DNA of 12,619 bases from Clostridiaceae bacterium. Lineage in GTDB: Bacteria > Bacillota > Clostridia > DSM-8532. A program made the position numbers and the translations under genes. The notes under the pieces are model-generated. The model was not told where the DNA came from. It worked only from the letters and a program-made list of their open reading frames with translations, and made no database searches. The stretch spans positions 1-12,619 of the forward strand of contig JAAYGP010000105.1 in the NCBI GenBank assembly GCA_012727625.1. Direction: 5' to 3'. This document shows positions 10,056 to 12,619 of the stretch, one piece after another. The stretch's first letter is position 1; the number at the start of each line of letters is the position of its first letter.

Positions 10056-12619
10056 ATGAGAAAGCGAATGATTATGAGATTTTTTATATTCACTCTTACT
10101 ACATTATTATTTTTGCAGACTTCTTTAATACATAATAATTTGCTAATAAATGCCGCCAATGCTGATGAGTTAACAAATACAATAACAGATGGTATGACGA
10201 ATAATTTAAAAAATGAAACAGGGAATGAAATAAAGAATGAACATAATAAATTTAATGGCGAACCTGCAAAATCACCGCAACAAACGTTTATGCAGGGCGA
10301 GACTGATAATTCGGAAGAGTTGTTAAATAAACAGGGTGTCTCTTATGAAACAGAAGAAACACTGGATAAAAAAGCCGAACCTGATAACTCAGATGAATCA
10401 CAAGGTACGCAAAAGACACCTGATACCAAAGATGAACCGCTTCATAAAGAAAGTGATCCTGACAATTCAGGGGAATTGATTCATAATCAAAACTGCTCTA
10501 ATGTCCAAAATCAATTAATAAATACACAAACGGATGATTTCGAAGAAACAATCGTAAAGCAGGCGACTGTGGTTCCGCCGGTTGAGATATCATTAAGCCA
10601 GGAAGGATATAACCTGGTGATAAATGAAGAATGCATGAATGAAATTGTCTATGGAGCAAGCGTTTATGCAAATCCACAGACAGTGGTTAATGACGTTTAT
10701 GGGAATCCAATTGAAAATCCGTCGGCTGATCCAGTATTAGCCAGAGGGATATATAAACTGATTGCGAAGTGCAGCAATCATGCATTAAGTGTGGAGGGAG
10801 CATCCCAAAATGAGGGAGCTAATGTTTATCAGTATTACGACAATGACACGTCGGCCAAAATGTGGAGGCTTGAACATACAGGTGACGGATATTATAAGCT
10901 TACTGCACTTTGCAGTGAAAAAGTGTTGATGGTTGACATATTATCCATGACAGCCGGCTCAAACGTGGTGCAAGGTACCGATAATGGCACCGATAATCAG
11001 CGATGGTCTTTTGAAACCATGGGAAATGGTTATTATAAGCTTCACCCAAAAGGAACTTCATTATGCCTGGATGTACATAATAACTCAAGCGCTTCTGGAG
11101 AGAATGTTAAAGTCTGGACTTTAAATAATTATGATACTCAACTGTGGAAACTCATTTACATATCACAATGCGATCCGACAGACGAACCTGCAACTGATCC
11201 GAAATATATAAAATACCATGATAAAGAAGATGGAAACTGGTATTACAACGAGTTCCACGGAACGGCATATCTTAATGGAAACGATTTAATCCTGGACGGA
11301 ACAGGAAATGTGTTGTTCAGATATTCGGAAGACAATCAGCAAACTTGGACCGAAGCGGTGCGCTATGAACTGCCATATACAATACCAAACTGGAAAACAA
11401 CATGTGTTCCGTATTCTTTGTCCTACAATTTCGATATCTATACGGACCAATCCTTAACGACTGTATTTGATGTAAGCTCATTGTTGAATAATAATCCATT
11501 GATTCAAATTGAATTTGATTCGGAATATTACAATCTGAAAATCAATGAAACATGTCAGACAGTAGTAAATGTAGTTTATTCAAATGGGTTAGAAATTGAT
11601 ATTACCAGTGAATGTTTATTTACTGTAAATGATGATACAATTGCTGAAATAGATTCAAATGGCGTTATACTCGCAAAAAAATTCGGACAAGCCATAGTAT
11701 TCGCTGAATATGGAGGAACAACATGCCTGGCTGCGGTGAATGTAGCCTTGCAAACGCCTGAAAATTTAAGGACTATAAATATGTCGGATTATATAACCAT
11801 TCTATGGGAACCGGTTGAGTCGGCAAAATATTATGAGATTGAAGCGGATGGATATCCTGTTACGGTTACGGATACAGTATACCAACATTCCAATCTTATT
11901 CCCAATACTCAGCATACATATAGAGTTCGATCTGTTAAAGGAGAACATTTGAGTGACTGGAGCAATACGATAGTTACTCTCACAAAACTTTCTACCCCTG
12001 CAAATCTTAATTCATTAACAGATGAAGAGAACGCTTCGGTTACATTGACCTGGGAACCCGTTACTGATGCTACCGGATATCTTATTATCAGAAATGGTGA
12101 AGAAATAGCCAATGTAGCAATAACTACATTTACAGATACGAATCTTGAAAGCGGAACCCTATATGAATATACAGTAAAAGCATATAACGCAAATAATGAA
12201 TCACTGCTAAGTGAACCGGTTTACATAAGTATGGGTTATGAAGATCTAATATTGACTTCGAACTTTACCTTAACAAAGAATATGGTCTGTAAGAATTTAA
12301 ATCTGAACGGCGGCACTCTTGATTTGAATGGATATAAGCTGCTTGTAACTGAAAACTTAATACAAAGTACCGGTACATTATATATAAACGGAGGCAGGCT
12401 TGAGGTAGCGGGTGATTATAAAATCCAAAGCAGCAGTGGAAGTTACAGTTTCGGAATACTAAAGATGGTGAATGAAAGTGATTATGTAAATTTAGGGGGA
12501 AGCTTTTTAACAGATTCATGGAATTCACATGTGAATTATCTGACAGCCGGTACGATGGAAGTAAAGGGAGATTTTACACAAAAGAGCACATACGGTAGGT
12601 CTCCGTATAGTGACAGAAA
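10056..12619 (+). CDS. Large exported multidomain protein: ricin-type lectin, Big2-like, FN3 x2, beta-rich repeats (3' end off window)
   Basis: The frame is open from ATG 10056 (GGAGG at 10043-10047, 8-base spacer) to the window edge, at least 854 codons. Residues 1-36 are a Sec signal peptide: basic head, hydrophobic FFIFTLTTLLFL, likely cleavage after ANA at 34-36. Residues 37-228 are a polar linker rich in D, E, N, T and Q. Residues 229-368 form a ricin-type beta-trefoil, with AKMW, NQRW and TQLW at Trp270, 317 and 364 spaced exactly 47 residues. An unassigned segment follows. About 488-566 is Big2-like (ITSECLFTVNDDTIAEIDSNGVI). FN3-like domains lie at about 567-645 and 646-725, each with a WEPV motif. 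From 728 there is beta-rich sequence with GTLDLNG (753), GTLYING (773) and GTMEVKGDF (832). It probably acts at the cell surface, in carbohydrate or matrix binding or as the front part of a larger effector. No catalytic domain is visible yet. Confidence 0.88.
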   Translation, partial: MRKRMIMRFFIFTLTTLLFLQTSLIHNNLLINAANADELTNTITDGMTNNLKNETGNEIKNEHNKFNGEPAKSPQQTFMQGETDNSEELLNKQGVSYETEETLDKKAEPDNSDESQGTQKTPDTKDEPLHKESDPDNSGELIHNQNCSNVQNQLINTQTDDFEETIVKQATVVPPVEISLSQEGYNLVINEECMNEIVYGASVYANPQTVVNDVYGNPIENPSADPVLARGIYKLIAKCSNHALSVEGASQNEGANVYQYYDNDTSAKMWRLEHTGDGYYKLTALCSEKVLMVDILSMTAGSNVVQGTDNGTDNQRWSFETMGNGYYKLHPKGTSLCLDVHNNSSASGENVKVWTLNNYDTQLWKLIYISQCDPTDEPATDPKYIKYHDKEDGNWYYNEFHGTAYLNGNDLILDGTGNVLFRYSEDNQQTWTEAVRYELPYTIPNWKTTCVPYSLSYNFDIYTDQSLTTVFDVSSLLNNNPLIQIEFDSEYYNLKINETCQTVVNVVYSNGLEIDITSECLFTVNDDTIAEIDSNGVILAKKFGQAIVFAEYGGTTCLAAVNVALQTPENLRTINMSDYITILWEPVESAKYYEIEADGYPVTVTDTVYQHSNLIPNTQHTYRVRSVKGEHLSDWSNTIVTLTKLSTPANLNSLTDEENASVTLTWEPVTDATGYLIIRNGEEIANVAITTFTDTNLESGTLYEYTVKAYNANNESLLSEPVYISMGYEDLILTSNFTLTKNMVCKNLNLNGGTLDLNGYKLLVTENLIQSTGTLYINGGRLEVAGDYKIQSSSGSYSFGILKMVNESDYVNLGGSFLTDSWNSHVNYLTAGTMEVKGDFTQKSTYGRSPYSDR

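Noticed and set aside
10900..12528. Several minus-strand open frames inside the exoprotein gene
   Set aside because: They lie opposite a continuous plus-strand gene with signal peptide and recognisable domains, and lack RBSs.

Overview
The window looks like chromosomal DNA from a low-GC Gram-positive anaerobe of the class Clostridia. The signs are AT-rich spacers, strong AGGAGG-type ribosome binding sites, TTG starts, a clostridial-type DtxR/FeoA/FeoB cluster, AsnA, a bacterial glycogen synthase, an M29 aminopeptidase and a large Sec-exported multidomain protein. A GH130 mannoside phosphorylase beside a LacI-type regulator suggests a plant-polysaccharide user. The species cannot be named from the sequence. 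I see no tRNA, rRNA, CRISPR array, transposase or prophage gene.

Layout. 1-219 (minus) is the N-terminal part of a GH130 phosphorylase, preceded on the same strand by a LacI-family regulator (353-1369). A divergent promoter region (1370-1683) separates it from asnA (1684-2694, plus), which ends in a hairpin repeat and a strong terminator. From 2785 to 2957 on the minus strand lies a self-contained mini transcription unit: promoter, CG-centred palindrome over the start site, good RBS, a 10-residue ORF and a terminator. About 270 bases without a recognisable gene follow. Next is an iron/manganese block: a DtxR/MntR-like regulator (minus, probable TTG start at 3712) divergent from feoA (3928-4167) and feoB (4178-6319), with a structured feoA leader. 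After a terminator comes glgA (6577-8040), then a 43-residue single-helix membrane peptide (8091-8222), a second copy of the hairpin repeat and a terminator. An M29 aminopeptidase (8601-9713) is on the minus strand. From 10056 to the window end, an uninterrupted plus-strand ORF of at least 854 codons encodes a signal peptide, an acidic/polar linker, a ricin-type beta-trefoil, a Big2-like domain, two FN3 domains and a beta-rich repeat region.

How the genes work together. The regulator and GH130 gene probably form a carbohydrate-responsive unit. The DtxR homologue probably controls feoAB, which imports Fe2+. asnA, glgA and the aminopeptidase are stand-alone metabolic genes (asparagine synthesis, glycogen storage, peptide turnover). 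The most novel material is the mini transcription unit at 2785-2957, the feoA leader, and the truncated exoprotein at the right edge. The exoprotein's last part resembles what I remember from the N-terminal regions of large RHS or wall-associated proteins of Firmicutes.
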